DNA of 64,000 nt, from contig CAWBCW010000026.1 of assembly GCA_963787345.1 (NCBI GenBank), forward strand, positions 372,001 through 436,000, read 5' to 3'. A model generated the notes under the pieces. The model saw nothing but the letters and a program-made list of their open reading frames with translations. It made no database searches and was not told the DNA's origin. Numbering within the stretch: the first letter of the stretch is position 1; every line of letters begins with the position of its first letter. Source of the stretch: Bacillus_BD sp963787345 (lineage in GTDB: Bacteria; Bacillota; Bacilli; Bacillales; Cytobacillaceae). Below, one piece after another: positions 39,273-48,364 of the stretch. The position numbers and the translations under genes are program-made.

Positions 39273-40832
39273 TCAATTATAGATAATCGTCCAATTCCGA
39301 TGACAAGTGGCTTCAGTGATTGGATGTTTTTTGAAATAATTTGTAATTAATTCTGTCATATCTGTGCCAATCTCTTTCGTAACAGGACAATGGGTAAAGT
39401 AAGGAAAGTTCCCCGCTCCAGCGGCGCGATAGCTATTCATAACGACCTCATACGTTGCATTCAAATCCAAGGGCCGGCCTTCAAATGAAACCTCGGTAAC
39501 TCGCATACCAATTGGTCTCCGAACATCCATGACATATTGGATTCCTTCCCACATGTCATAATTATAGGGTTGAGCTTTTGGATATTTAAAACGGTCTGAA
39601 ACCGATAATGAACCATTCCTTATCGTAAAATAGGAGGCGCTTTGTTCAAGGGCTTCAAGAATGCTTCTTCCTGATACCTTTAATACCTTCAATGTATTCG
39701 GGTAAAGATAGTTGGTTACAATATGCCTCATCGTGACATCATTAGGGAATCCGCCAGCCCCATCGTGAAATAATGAAGTACAGGATATCCGTACATTTGC
39801 AGCATCTAACTGTACCTTTTGAATAAATTCAATATAGGGGTGTTTGTGAACACGAACTTGAAATGCATCTTCAAATAGCATATTGCCTTCGATTCTCCCA
39901 ATCGGTTCATCTAGCCATTTCTCTGTTCTAGCATGAAACTCTTTAGTCTGTGAGACAATTTCAGGATGTACGGCTGTATCATGATAAACATAATGTAAAG
40001 AAGGCTCATGTTGAACGGATATGACTTTTCCATTTTTAATTTCAACATCAAGATCAATCGAAGCGATACAGACCGCTTTTGTACCAGGTTGTACGATTGA
40101 CTTTCCAAACGCTTTCGTACATATTTCTCGATGCTGGTGTCCAGTGATGAAAATATCAAAATCAAGTTGTTCGCACATTTGATAGCCTTGATTTTCCCCT
40201 GTATCTGGTGCAATTAGCTCCCCAGTCGCTATGTCATGGGAAAAGCCTCCATGATAACATAGCACACTGACATCCACACTTTCATGGTCACGAAGATGTG
40301 CCAGCCATTTTTTTGCCTGTTCGAAGGCATCTTGAAATACGATTCCCTCTATATGCTTTGGATCCTCCCATATTGGTACAAAATGCGTGGTAATCCCTAC
40401 AATGCCAATTCGCACACCCTCTATTTCTTTAATATAAAAAGGAGTGGAAAAGGAGGATCCATCTTCATTATAAATATTTCCAGAAACCCAGGGAAAATGA
40501 GACTCTTCTACTGATTTCCTCAAAAAAGGTAAACCATAATTAAATTCATGATTTCCAAATATGGCCAGATCATAGCCTAGGATATTTGCTGCGTCAATCA
40601 CTGGGTTTTTTTCCTGTGAATGAAATTGCTGGTGATAGGAGGTCAATGGACTCCCTTGTAACAAATCACCATTGTCAATCAGGATACTAGACTTCTTCGC
40701 TCGCAGACTATCAATGATCGTAGCCGCCTTTGCTAATCCAAGAGCTTCTTCAGTCTTTCGAAAAGTAGTCGGCATGATATAGCCATGAATATCACTTGTC
40801 ACAAGCAACTGCAACTGTTTCTTACTATTCAT
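39273..40832 (-). CDS. yunD: 5'-nucleotidase/2',3'-cyclic phosphodiesterase-like metallophosphatase (YunD-like)
   Basis: 519 residues: an N-terminal calcineurin-like metallophosphatase domain (about 5-280) and a C-terminal 5'-nucleotidase domain (about 300-500). Metal motifs: TSDIHG (D14, H16), DNGDLLQGSP, GNHEFNYG and GHQHRE. There is no signal peptide, so it acts in the cytosol, as inferred for B. subtilis YunD, rather than in the envelope as UshA does. It hydrolyses nucleotide phosphates; the exact substrate is not known. Monocistronic, ending at a palindromic terminator. Confidence 0.88.
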   Translation of the reverse strand: MNSKKQLQLLVTSDIHGYIMPTTFRKTEEALGLAKAATIIDSLRAKKSSILIDNGDLLQGSPLTSYHQQFHSQEKNPVIDAANILGYDLAIFGNHEFNYGLPFLRKSVEESHFPWVSGNIYNEDGSSFSTPFYIKEIEGVRIGIVGITTHFVPIWEDPKHIEGIVFQDAFEQAKKWLAHLRDHESVDVSVLCYHGGFSHDIATGELIAPDTGENQGYQMCEQLDFDIFITGHQHREICTKAFGKSIVQPGTKAVCIASIDLDVEIKNGKVISVQHEPSLHYVYHDTAVHPEIVSQTKEFHARTEKWLDEPIGRIEGNMLFEDAFQVRVHKHPYIEFIQKVQLDAANVRISCTSLFHDGAGGFPNDVTMRHIVTNYLYPNTLKVLKVSGRSILEALEQSASYFTIRNGSLSVSDRFKYPKAQPYNYDMWEGIQYVMDVRRPIGMRVTEVSFEGRPLDLNATYEVVMNSYRAAGAGNFPYFTHCPVTKEIGTDMTELITNYFKKHPITEATCHRNWTIIYN

Positions 40833-41112
40833 ATAAATGTCATGACCTCCCCTTTCACAATCTATTCTTACTATTAGTATAAGGCTTCATTGTATCATTG
40901 ATAAAGATTTAGGATTCTCAATTTATTGTAAATATAGGAAAAGGGAATAGTTTGGGATTACTGAAAATTACTTAATCAATATGAAATTAGGTTCATTACA
41001 TACTAAATTAGGCTTGATGGACATGCACCTTTTTTGATTGCTCTAGGTATTTAACTCGACCCTTTATATTCACTTTTTCATATAAATATTAAAAGAAGGG
41101 AGGGATTATAGA

Positions 41113-41391
41113 TTGAAAGAAGACAATAACAGAAGATTACTAGGCTTTTGTATTTTTCCGGGCTATAAATGGTGCGGGCCTGGTTGCAGCGGACCGGATG
41201 ACCCTGCTAACGATGTTGATGCTTGTTGTAAAGCTCATGATGAATGCCTTGAAGAAGATTCGCAATGTAATTGCGATAGAGAGTTTCTTCATTGTCTCAG
41301 GTCAAAAATTGAACTTACTAGTCAAAAAGGAAGAATCGCATTGCTTATGTATCTTTATATGAGAATCCAAACCCTAGTTACTTGTCGTTGA
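41113..41391 (+). CDS. Phospholipase A2-like protein
   Basis: 92 residues. Seen: the calcium-loop-like YKWCGPGCSG (18-27) and the active-site segment DVDACCKAHDECL with CCxxHD (C38, C39, H42, D43), the signature of secreted and parvoviral-VP1-type phospholipase A2. Further Cys residues (53, 55, 61, 91) could form disulfides. TTG start at 41113, about 8 nt after AGGGAGGG. No signal peptide is visible, so export, if any, is by another route. Related small proteins in bacilli are annotated as VP1-like. A lipase function is likely but a full second helix with the catalytic Asp is not evident. Confidence 0.75.
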   Translation: MKEDNNRRLLGFCIFPGYKWCGPGCSGPDDPANDVDACCKAHDECLEEDSQCNCDREFLHCLRSKIELTSQKGRIALLMYLYMRIQTLVTCR

Positions 41392-41423
41392 ATGGAAATA
41401 GGTGCATTTTTTCAAAAAAGTAA

Positions 41424-41457
41424 CTCCCCTCACCTATAAAGTAAGGGGGTGTTTTTT
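41424..41457. terminator. Probable terminator between convergent genes
   Basis: CTCCCCT (41424-41430) pairs with AGGGGG(T) (41444-41450) around a 13-nt loop, followed by six T residues on the plus strand. Confidence 0.55.
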
Positions 41458-41468
41458 AGAGACAATTA

Positions 41469-42455
41469 TTATAAAAAGTCTTTTCTCAATTCGGCTGCTG
41501 GGCGTGGGGAGATGTAGCTTGGTGCGACATCATACACGGTTTTGGCTCCGTATTGTTTTTCTTGATTTAATCGATAAGCAGCCCGTGCATAGGCAACAAG
41601 GACACTTGCTGTAAATTCAGGGTTGCTGTCTAGCTTAATGGAGAATTCATATATTTGTTTGTTGCCGTCTCCTGTATTTCCGCCTCTAATGACAAAGCCG
41701 CCATGTGGTGCCTTGTTGTGATCGCGTTTAAATTCTTCTTCTGTAATAAAATGGACTTCTGTTTGATAATCTGCAAAGTAGTTAGGCATAGTTTTGATTT
41801 CATTTTCGATTGCGGCTTGATCTGCACCTTCTTCAGGAACGATATAGCAAACGCGAGAATGCTTTTCTGCAGTTGTCAGTGTAGGGTTTATGCCGCTGCG
41901 TACCTTTTCCATTGCATCCTCGGAAGGAATTGTATATTGTACACCGTTTTTAACACCCTTCACTCTTCTAACTGCATCTGAGTGTCCTTGGCTAAGTCCT
42001 TTTCCCCAGAACGTGTAGTTTTCGCCATTCGGTAAGATCGCATCTGCCATCACACGATTAATCGAGAATAAGCCTGGATCCCATCCTACTGAAATAATCG
42101 ACGTTGTATTACTCTTTGCAGCTACTTCATTAACTGCTTGATAAAATTCAGGAATTTTTGCGTGTGTATCAAAACTATCAACAGTATTGAACATGCTGGC
42201 AAAGTGAGGAGTTTGTTCTGGTAAATCTGTTGCAGACCCTCCGCATAACAACATGACATCAATTTTATCTTTATAATCACTTGCACTTGAAATATGTAAT
42301 GATTCTACATTTGGCTCATTAAGATGTAAATCTTTCGGATCCCTTCTTGTGAAAACGGCTACCAACTCCAAATCTTTTGTTTGTTTAATTGCTTGGATGG
42401 CACCCTTTCCAAGATTTCCATATCCGACGATCCCTATTTTAATCTTCTTACTCAT
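41469..42455 (-). CDS. ddh: meso-Diaminopimelate dehydrogenase
   Basis: 328 residues, the length of the family. It makes meso-diaminopimelate in one step from tetrahydrodipicolinate, NADPH and ammonia, for lysine and peptidoglycan. Seen: the nucleotide motif GIVGYGNLGKGA (8-19), VFTRRDP (NADPH 2'-phosphate contact), CGGSATDLPEQ, DSFDTHAKIP, VGWDPGLFS, and the C-terminal HGGFVIRGGNTGDGN. Monocistronic, ribosome binding site AAAGGAGAT. B. subtilis uses the acetylase route instead, so this strain may have two routes. Confidence 0.95.
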   Translation of the reverse strand: MSKKIKIGIVGYGNLGKGAIQAIKQTKDLELVAVFTRRDPKDLHLNEPNVESLHISSASDYKDKIDVMLLCGGSATDLPEQTPHFASMFNTVDSFDTHAKIPEFYQAVNEVAAKSNTTSIISVGWDPGLFSINRVMADAILPNGENYTFWGKGLSQGHSDAVRRVKGVKNGVQYTIPSEDAMEKVRSGINPTLTTAEKHSRVCYIVPEEGADQAAIENEIKTMPNYFADYQTEVHFITEEEFKRDHNKAPHGGFVIRGGNTGDGNKQIYEFSIKLDSNPEFTASVLVAYARAAYRLNQEKQYGAKTVYDVAPSYISPRPAAELRKDFL

Positions 42456-42619
42456 TCTCCTATCTCCTTTACCTTTTTGTTATTAGTGAAGAAAACCGAT
42501 CATTCGCTCATGCTGAAACAACCCTAATACAGTTCTCTATTATAATTGTAACAAATATTTACTGTAAACATTTAATAGATACGGAATTAGAATTTTTTTG
42601 AAAGAGATGCCGCGTATCG

Positions 42620-44293
42620 TTACACTTCAATAATGATTGGTAATATCATTGGTTTCTTCTTTGTTTGGCTAAATAGGTATTGACCTACGGATTTCTTAAT
42701 ATTTTGCTTCATCGTATTCCAACGGGTAACATTCGCCTCTTGTAAGTCATGAATTGCTTTTGTCACGAGGCGATTCACCTCATTTAGAAGCTCTTCAGAT
42801 TCTCGTGCATATACAAACCCTCTTGAGATCGTATCAGGTCCAGAAATAATCGATTTATCTGCTTTGCTGAGAGTAATGACAATGACTAACATGCCATCTT
42901 CAGAAAGCTGTTTACGATCCCGTAATACAATGGTTCCTACATCCCCGATCCCTAATCCATCGACAAATGTATCTCCGGAAGGGATCGACCGAGTCTGCCG
43001 GGCAACGGAGTTAGAAAAATCAACCACATCCCCATTTTTTATTATAAAAGTATTTCCTTCTTCCACACCAACTGAATGGGCTAACATACGGTGGTGATGT
43101 AGCATTCGATGCTCTCCGTGAATTGGAATCAAATATTTTGGTTTCATCAAAGTGAGCATTAGTTTCAAATCTTCTTGATAGCCATGTCCCGAAACGTGCA
43201 TCCCTGTAGAACTTCCGGAACCATAAATCACATTTGCTCCTAATTGAAATAGGTTATCAATGATGCGAGAAACATCTTTTTCATTACCAGGAATAGGGGA
43301 GGCAGCTAAAATAACAGTGTCCCCTGGGTAAATAGAAACGTCTCGATAACTGCCATTTGCTAGACGCGCAAGGGCTGCCATTGGTTCTCCTTGACTCCCA
43401 GTACATAAGATCACGACGCGTTCGGGCGCTAGATTTTCGACTTCTCTTGCGTCAATGAGCATCCCTTCTGGAACATGTAAATAGCCTCGCTCGATCGCTA
43501 TATCGACAACATTGACCATACTTCTTCCTAAAAGGGCTAGCTTGCGACGAGTCTTTAACGCAGCCTCCACAACTTGTTGAACCCGATTGACGTTGGAAGC
43601 AAAGGTAGAAACAAAGATTTTTCCCTCCGCCTTTGTGAAAGCCTCATGGAGATGATCACTTACAATGCTTTCAGACGGGGTTAACCCTTTTCGTTCTGCA
43701 TTTGTACTCTCTGAGATGAGAGCTAATACCCCTTGCTCGCCAATTTGAGCCATTTTATGAATATCAGAGTATTGATGGTTCGCAGGTGTTAAATCAAATT
43801 TAAAGTCCCCTGTATGAACAACATTACCTTCTGGTGTGTGAAAGACAATGCCGAGACAGTCTGGAATGCTATGACTGACTTTAAAAAATGAAGTTTTGAT
43901 TTCACCAAATTCAATAATTGAATCGGAGTCAATGGGAATAAGTGTTGAATCTCCTAGAAGTCGGTGTTCCTCTAATTTTAATTGGATTAACCCTAGTGTG
44001 AAGTTCGTTGCATAAATGGGAATTTGTAATTTCCGTAAGAAATAGGGGATCCCACCGATATGATCTTCATGTCCATGTGTCACAATTAAAGCACGTACGT
44101 TATCTTTATTTTCTTCCAAATAAGATACGTCTGGAATAATGAGATCGATTCCGAACAAAGTCTCATCTGGAAACTTCCCGCCACAGTCAATAACGACTAT
44201 ATCTTGACCATATTGGATTGCATACATGTTTTTTCCAATTTCATTAATTCCGCCTAAAGCAAAAAATGATAGCGTATTATTTTGTATCGTCAA
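42620..44293 (-). CDS. Ribonuclease J
   Basis: 557 residues of the metallo-beta-lactamase/beta-CASP type: FALGGINEIGKNMY (N-terminal), the metal motif THGHEDHIGG, VSHSIPDC, HTGDFKFD, SESTNAERKG, the beta-CASP region with TGSQGEPMAAL and VHVSGHG-like HVSGHGYQED, then a C-terminal domain. It is a 5'-3' exo- and endoribonuclease of RNA decay. The start is probably TTG 44293: AGGAGGT abuts the ATG at 44299 but lies 6 nt before the TTG. It is a stand-alone copy; RnjA and RnjB each have fixed neighbours in Bacillus, and neither is seen here, so it may be an extra paralog. Confidence 0.9.
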   Translation of the reverse strand: MTIQNNTLSFFALGGINEIGKNMYAIQYGQDIVVIDCGGKFPDETLFGIDLIIPDVSYLEENKDNVRALIVTHGHEDHIGGIPYFLRKLQIPIYATNFTLGLIQLKLEEHRLLGDSTLIPIDSDSIIEFGEIKTSFFKVSHSIPDCLGIVFHTPEGNVVHTGDFKFDLTPANHQYSDIHKMAQIGEQGVLALISESTNAERKGLTPSESIVSDHLHEAFTKAEGKIFVSTFASNVNRVQQVVEAALKTRRKLALLGRSMVNVVDIAIERGYLHVPEGMLIDAREVENLAPERVVILCTGSQGEPMAALARLANGSYRDVSIYPGDTVILAASPIPGNEKDVSRIIDNLFQLGANVIYGSGSSTGMHVSGHGYQEDLKLMLTLMKPKYLIPIHGEHRMLHHHRMLAHSVGVEEGNTFIIKNGDVVDFSNSVARQTRSIPSGDTFVDGLGIGDVGTIVLRDRKQLSEDGMLVIVITLSKADKSIISGPDTISRGFVYARESEELLNEVNRLVTKAIHDLQEANVTRWNTMKQNIKKSVGQYLFSQTKKKPMILPIIIEV

Positions 44294-44747
44294 AATCATA
44301 CCTCCTAAATTTTACAAGTATCCTTAGTATTTCCTTTGTTCCATTATTATGCAGGTATCTGGCACCCCTTATTTTTCCAATTCTAAACTTAGGCTTTCTT
44401 CAAAGGTAAATAAAGAGGCATCTATGCAATGGGTTCCAGGATAATCAATTTTTAATAAAGGGGGGATTACTTTATAGTTACTTTTCATAAGTAATCGTCT
44501 GCAGTTGTTGGTTTTGGGATTTGCGCTGCTCCCTCCTTTTTATCATTGCATTTTACATATTTTACACTGTTCTTGGCATCCATTAAAAATAAGTCAATCA
44601 TCACAAAAGACATTTTATTCATACCTATGGTAATCTTTAATAAGGAATCACGATTTAACATCATTTAGCAAATGCTGTTGTACCGAAAGCTTGTGGCAGG
44701 TACAGAAGTCTCCAACTTATATATCGGAAGGAAAAGGAAGCAGGCCT
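44294..44747. other. Spacer with partial palindrome unit
   Basis: Divergent promoter region of the RNase J gene and the MBL gene. It holds a lone half of the GTGCYAGG-type palindrome (GGTATCTGGCACC near 44355-44367) without its partner. Nothing else can be supported. Confidence 0.4.
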
Positions 44748-45695
44748 ATGAATCAGACAAATCACTATAATCAGATGCCAATATTGAAAAAAGTAACAGA
44801 AGATATTCGAGTATTGTCGATCCCTTATATATTTGGGGTGGAACAGGTTAACTGCTTTCTCTTTCGTGGGGAAAAGGGTTTTACTGTCGTAGATACGGGC
44901 AGTTACTCAGAGGAAGGGAAACAGACTTGGGAGGATTTAATGTCTACTGGGATTACGATTGAGAAGGTGATTTTAACTCATTTTCATATTGATCATTTGG
45001 GCCTTGCTAGGTGGTTTCAGGAAAAGCATCAGATTCCCATTTATATCTCTAGTAAGGGCTATCGTGAAATTCAAAGACGTCAGGATAAAGAATATACCCG
45101 ATTTGTGGTTGATATGTTTAAAAGTCATGGCTGTGATGAAGTTTCCAAACTGGCCGCAACGGATTATTCTCATATTTACAATTTCGTACCTGATGGAGTA
45201 TTTGAAGAAAACCAGCAGATCCAGTTAGGAAATCAAATGTATGAAACATTATGGACACCAGGACATTCTTCGGATCAATTCTGCTTTTATCAACCGGAAC
45301 AACAAATCATGATCGTTGGTGACCATATACTTAAAAGAATTTCTCCTGTCGTTTTAATCGAATCATCAATTGATGTCAATCCACTACAGGATTATTTTAA
45401 TTCCTTAGAAAAAGTGAAAGGCTACTCCGTCCAACTAACCTTGCCTGGGCATGGTCCTTTAATGAAGGGTCTAACCAATCGAATCGAGGAAATTTTTTCA
45501 GGCCATTCTTTTCGAAACGATCAAACATTAGAAATCCTTAAAACTGGAGAAAAGACAGCTTGGCAAATTAGCCAACAGGTCTATAATAGGAAGCGATTCT
45601 TCGCACCGCTGATGGCGACGATCACGAGGTGTATTTATCTGGAATCGATCGGCAAGATAAAATCTCGTATTGTTGATAAACCAAATATATTATGA
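44748..45695 (+). CDS. MBL-fold metallo-hydrolase
   Basis: 315 residues from ATG 44748 (AAAGGAAG upstream; the longer frame from 44691 has no ribosome binding site). The beta-lactamase-type metal motif is LTHFHIDHLG, with later ligands in TPGHSSDQ, VGDHIL and LPGHGPL. A C-terminal winged-helix-like part (about 240-315: TLEILKTGEKTAWQISQQVY) is shared with the YtnP/RNase Z-like hydrolase group often labelled as glyoxalase II or lactonase. The real substrate is unknown. Monocistronic with a strong terminator. Confidence 0.82.
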   Translation: MNQTNHYNQMPILKKVTEDIRVLSIPYIFGVEQVNCFLFRGEKGFTVVDTGSYSEEGKQTWEDLMSTGITIEKVILTHFHIDHLGLARWFQEKHQIPIYISSKGYREIQRRQDKEYTRFVVDMFKSHGCDEVSKLAATDYSHIYNFVPDGVFEENQQIQLGNQMYETLWTPGHSSDQFCFYQPEQQIMIVGDHILKRISPVVLIESSIDVNPLQDYFNSLEKVKGYSVQLTLPGHGPLMKGLTNRIEEIFSGHSFRNDQTLEILKTGEKTAWQISQQVYNRKRFFAPLMATITRCIYLESIGKIKSRIVDKPNIL

Positions 45696-45723
45696 ATTAT
45701 GTTCTTAAATTAATGATAAAAGT

Positions 45724-45775
45724 GTACCAATCCTACAATCCGCTATCAATGTGTATTGGAGGATTGGTACTTTTT
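45724..45775 (+). terminator. Intrinsic terminator of the MBL gene
   Basis: GTACCAATCCTACAAT (45724-45739) and ATTGGAGGATTGGTAC (45755-45770), 16 bp with one mismatch, then TTTTT. Confidence 0.88.
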
Positions 45776-46135
45776 AATGAGGAAAAATAAACATATCACT
45801 CAAAATCAACTCCAAATTCCCCCTCAATCACCCAATACTTATAGCATTTTTTTATAGATTTCTGCAAAACAGCATAAAAGTACTATGAATTGAAATAATT
45901 CCCACTAATTGGTTCATAAAATTTACTTTATTTTTACTTACTCTCTCATTTAATTAGAAGTCCCTAAAACTATATCCCTATAAAAAAATCCTCATATAAA
46001 GATAATATAGGAAAATAATAATAGATGGAATTCGACATAAACCACCGTCGAATTGACTAAATACTATGTGCATGATATTAAATTAGAAGAATTTGTTGAA
46101 AACTATTTTACGATAAAGATAAGGGGATTGTGGTC
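45776..46135. other. Gene-free stretch before the envelope cluster
   Basis: Very AT-rich, no supported gene. It must carry the promoter of the VWA lipoprotein; no convincing boxes were picked out. Confidence 0.4.
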
Positions 46136-47467
46136 ATGAAGGTTAGAAGTTTACTAGGATTATCCCTTTCACTCTTTCTTGTCGCTTGCTCTAACGAAGA
46201 TTCGGCTGAACAGGCAAAGGAAGCGAATGTAGAAGAGACGACGGTACAGGTTGAGGAAATGAAAGAGAAAGAAGCTAAGGTTGATTTTCCAGAAGCACCA
46301 TCCCAACCAGAGGAAATCGTTACACAAACGAAAGGGATCAAAGTTGATGAGGCTGCTACTCTTATGAAGGGTGATAAATACGACTCAGAAGCTTGGGAAG
46401 AGATCTTGAAAGATTTCCCAAAAGAAGAGGTAGAAACCTCACACCTATATAATGGCCTGATTCATTCATTTGGAATTGATTATCAAGAAACTTATGAAGC
46501 GCTGGCTAATTTTGAACCTGACTATGGTGAGTATGACCTGGCAGGAGATCAGGATACTTATAAAAACATCGCGATTCATTTAGATTCAAGCGGAAGCATG
46601 GCGGCGTATGTTCCAGGTGGAATTAAAATGGATTTGGCGAAAGATGCGATTAAGAAATATGCGTCTGGTTTACGAGAGGGTAGCATGATTTCCTTAAGGG
46701 TCTATGGACATAAGGGGACCGGCAGTAATCAAGATAAAGAGTTATCGTGCGGAAGTACAGAAGTGATGTATGCCGTGAACTCCTATCAGGATGAAGGCTT
46801 TTCATCTGCTTTAACTCAATTTAAACCAAGTGGATGGACGCCCCTTGCTGCTACGATTAAGTCTGCCTATGATGATTTAAAAGTAAAGGCATCAGATAAA
46901 TCGGAAAATATTCTTTTTATTGTGAGTGACGGGATTGAAACCTGTGGCGGGAATCCGGTAGAAGAAGCTAGAAGTCTAGCAAACTCAGATTTAAACGTCA
47001 AAGTAAATATTATTGGATTTAATGTAGATGATGAAGGTCAAAAGCAGTTAAAAGAAACAGCGGCAGCTGGGAATGGAACGTACTACACAGTGAATTCCAA
47101 TATTGATTTAAATAATACCATTTCTGATTTATTAGCAGAGGCTCAGGCTGGGATTCAGAAGAATTTCGAAAAAGGTAAACTAGGCTATCAAGCCAATATG
47201 CATAGCGTCAAGGTAGGCGAACAAATTCAAAAGGTAAGCGCTGCCTTCAGGGATGCCATTACTGAAGAAAACAGGCTGTTTCATGAAGCGGCCTATCAAC
47301 TGCAAGCATTAGAGTATATCACTCGAGAAGAAGGAGAAGTCTTAACATCGCTGATTGAAGAACGCAACGATGCGATGTACGAGTTCAAAGATCAATTATA
47401 TGGTGAGGCTAGTGAAAGAAATAAGGCGAAATTAAAGGAGGTTCATGAAGGTATAAGTGCAAGTTAA
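46136..47467 (+). CDS. VWA-domain lipoprotein, probable frameshift near the 3' end
   Basis: 443 residues: signal peptide with lipobox VAC (Cys20-21 region: LFLVACSNE), an acidic linker (25-75), an N-terminal helical part (about 75-140) and a VWA domain with the MIDAS motif D150-S-S-G-S (LDSSGSM), the SLRVYG strand and the later VSDGIETCGG acidic loop. Such proteins bind metal-dependent ligands at the outer membrane face. The ATG at 46136 has AAGGGG 9 nt upstream. The frame ends GISAS at 47467; a +1 frame from 47457 continues VNLIQQKTPVDD... to a TAA at 47577-47579, ending GVGVGPVPVTY, which looks like the lost C-terminus. Confidence 0.8.
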   Translation: MKVRSLLGLSLSLFLVACSNEDSAEQAKEANVEETTVQVEEMKEKEAKVDFPEAPSQPEEIVTQTKGIKVDEAATLMKGDKYDSEAWEEILKDFPKEEVETSHLYNGLIHSFGIDYQETYEALANFEPDYGEYDLAGDQDTYKNIAIHLDSSGSMAAYVPGGIKMDLAKDAIKKYASGLREGSMISLRVYGHKGTGSNQDKELSCGSTEVMYAVNSYQDEGFSSALTQFKPSGWTPLAATIKSAYDDLKVKASDKSENILFIVSDGIETCGGNPVEEARSLANSDLNVKVNIIGFNVDDEGQKQLKETAAAGNGTYYTVNSNIDLNNTISDLLAEAQAGIQKNFEKGKLGYQANMHSVKVGEQIQKVSAAFRDAITEENRLFHEAAYQLQALEYITREEGEVLTSLIEERNDAMYEFKDQLYGEASERNKAKLKEVHEGISAS

Positions 47468-47579
47468 CCTCATTCAGCAAAAGACTCCAGTTGACGATAT
47501 TCAACAGGAAGAACCAAATAGTCAAAAAACAAGTCCAAAAGGTGGGGTAGGTGTTGGTCCTGTACCAGTCACATACTAA
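47468..47579 (+). other. Out-of-frame C-terminal extension of the VWA lipoprotein
   Basis: Open +1 frame without start, 40 codons from 47457 to 47579, rich in Gln, Pro, Asn and Gly (PVDDIQQEEPNSQKT). Its composition and placement fit the continuation of the VWA protein after a 1-nt deletion near 47460. Confidence 0.5.
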
Positions 47580-47606
47580 TTTAGATTGAAAATAGGGTTG
47601 AGGAAT

Positions 47607-47900
47607 CTGGAGAAAAAACATTTTACAATAGTAATGGTTATATATAATGTAATCGCCTTAGGGTCCTTAATCATTTGGATTTTTTCTGCCCAAGGTCCAG
47701 CCGGCACGATTAACCCGAGAGATCATGCGGAAACACTAATGACATTTCTTGTAGTTCTACTGATAGGAGCCGTATTGGCAGGGATCAATTTCGCTGGAGT
47801 AGGAGAAGAGTCGACGAAAGTAAATAAGAAAACCATTCTTGCTGGTTTAACGTTTGGAATCGGTTTTGTTTTATGGAGAGTATTTATGGAAGTCTTTTAA
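47607..47900 (+). CDS. Array protein 1 (type A): small three-helix membrane protein
   Basis: First of eight tandem paralogs. From CTG 47607 it is 97 residues (294 bp), the same as four others; TTG 47598 or 47586 are alternatives. Layout: short basic N-terminus (LEKKHF), membrane helix 1, an outside loop with QGPAGTINP, helix 2, a basic inside segment (STKVNKK), helix 3 with the shared GLTFGIGFVLWRVFMEVF ending. AGGG lies 9 nt before the CTG. No known family recognised. Type A members have a G-x-I loop; type B members have a DW or NW loop. Confidence 0.7.
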   Translation: MEKKHFTIVMVIYNVIALGSLIIWIFSAQGPAGTINPRDHAETLMTFLVVLLIGAVLAGINFAGVGEESTKVNKKTILAGLTFGIGFVLWRVFMEVF

Positions 47901-47966
47901 AAAGGCATGGTTATAATCAAAGTAATTTATCTGTACATGGATAAAGAAAAATGGATAAAAGGCAAG

Positions 47967-47996
47967 AAAAGGTTACCGTTATGGTAACCTTTTTTA
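47967..47996 (+). terminator. Terminator-like hairpin between array genes 1 and 2
   Basis: AAAAGGTTACC (47967-47977) and GGTAACCTTTT (47983-47993) with a 5-nt loop and trailing T residues, so read-through into gene 2 may be limited or regulated. Confidence 0.75.
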
Positions 47997-48016
47997 AAGG
48001 AGAAGTGAGATTGATT

Positions 48017-48322
48017 TTGAAAAAGAGCACCTTTGCTAAAATAACGTATACCTATACGGCTATAGTTGGTATTGCATTTACGATTTACACACTTAATGTT
48101 GCAGGTCCGCCAGATTGGCAAGCCCCTGCAGGCGAACAAACGCATAATCTTCTTTTTTTCGCAGGATTGCTTTTCATTGCCATGATTCTAATAGCAATTG
48201 AAACGGCAAACTATCGAGAAAAAGGAGATAAAGAAGAAAAGGTTAAAAAAGGCACCGTATATTCTGGGCTATCGCTAGCCGTGGTCTTTGTGGTATGGAG
48301 AGTCCTAATGGGAATCTATTAA
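48017..48322 (+). CDS. Array protein 2 (type B): small three-helix membrane protein
   Basis: 101 residues from TTG 48017 (TTG-AAA-AAG start shared with genes 5 and 8; AAAGGAG upstream at 47996-48002 favours TTG 48011 instead). Helix 1 (KITYTYTAIVGIAFTIYTL), outside loop with GPPDWQAP, helix 2, a charged inside loop (REKGDKEEKVKKG) and helix 3 ending FVVWRVLMGIY. Slightly longer than its paralogs because of the charged loop. Unrecognised family. Confidence 0.72.
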   Translation: MKKSTFAKITYTYTAIVGIAFTIYTLNVAGPPDWQAPAGEQTHNLLFFAGLLFIAMILIAIETANYREKGDKEEKVKKGTVYSGLSLAVVFVVWRVLMGIY

Positions 48323-48364
48323 ACGAAGTATCTTGCTGATAAATATGAGGGGGAAGAGGCTTTT

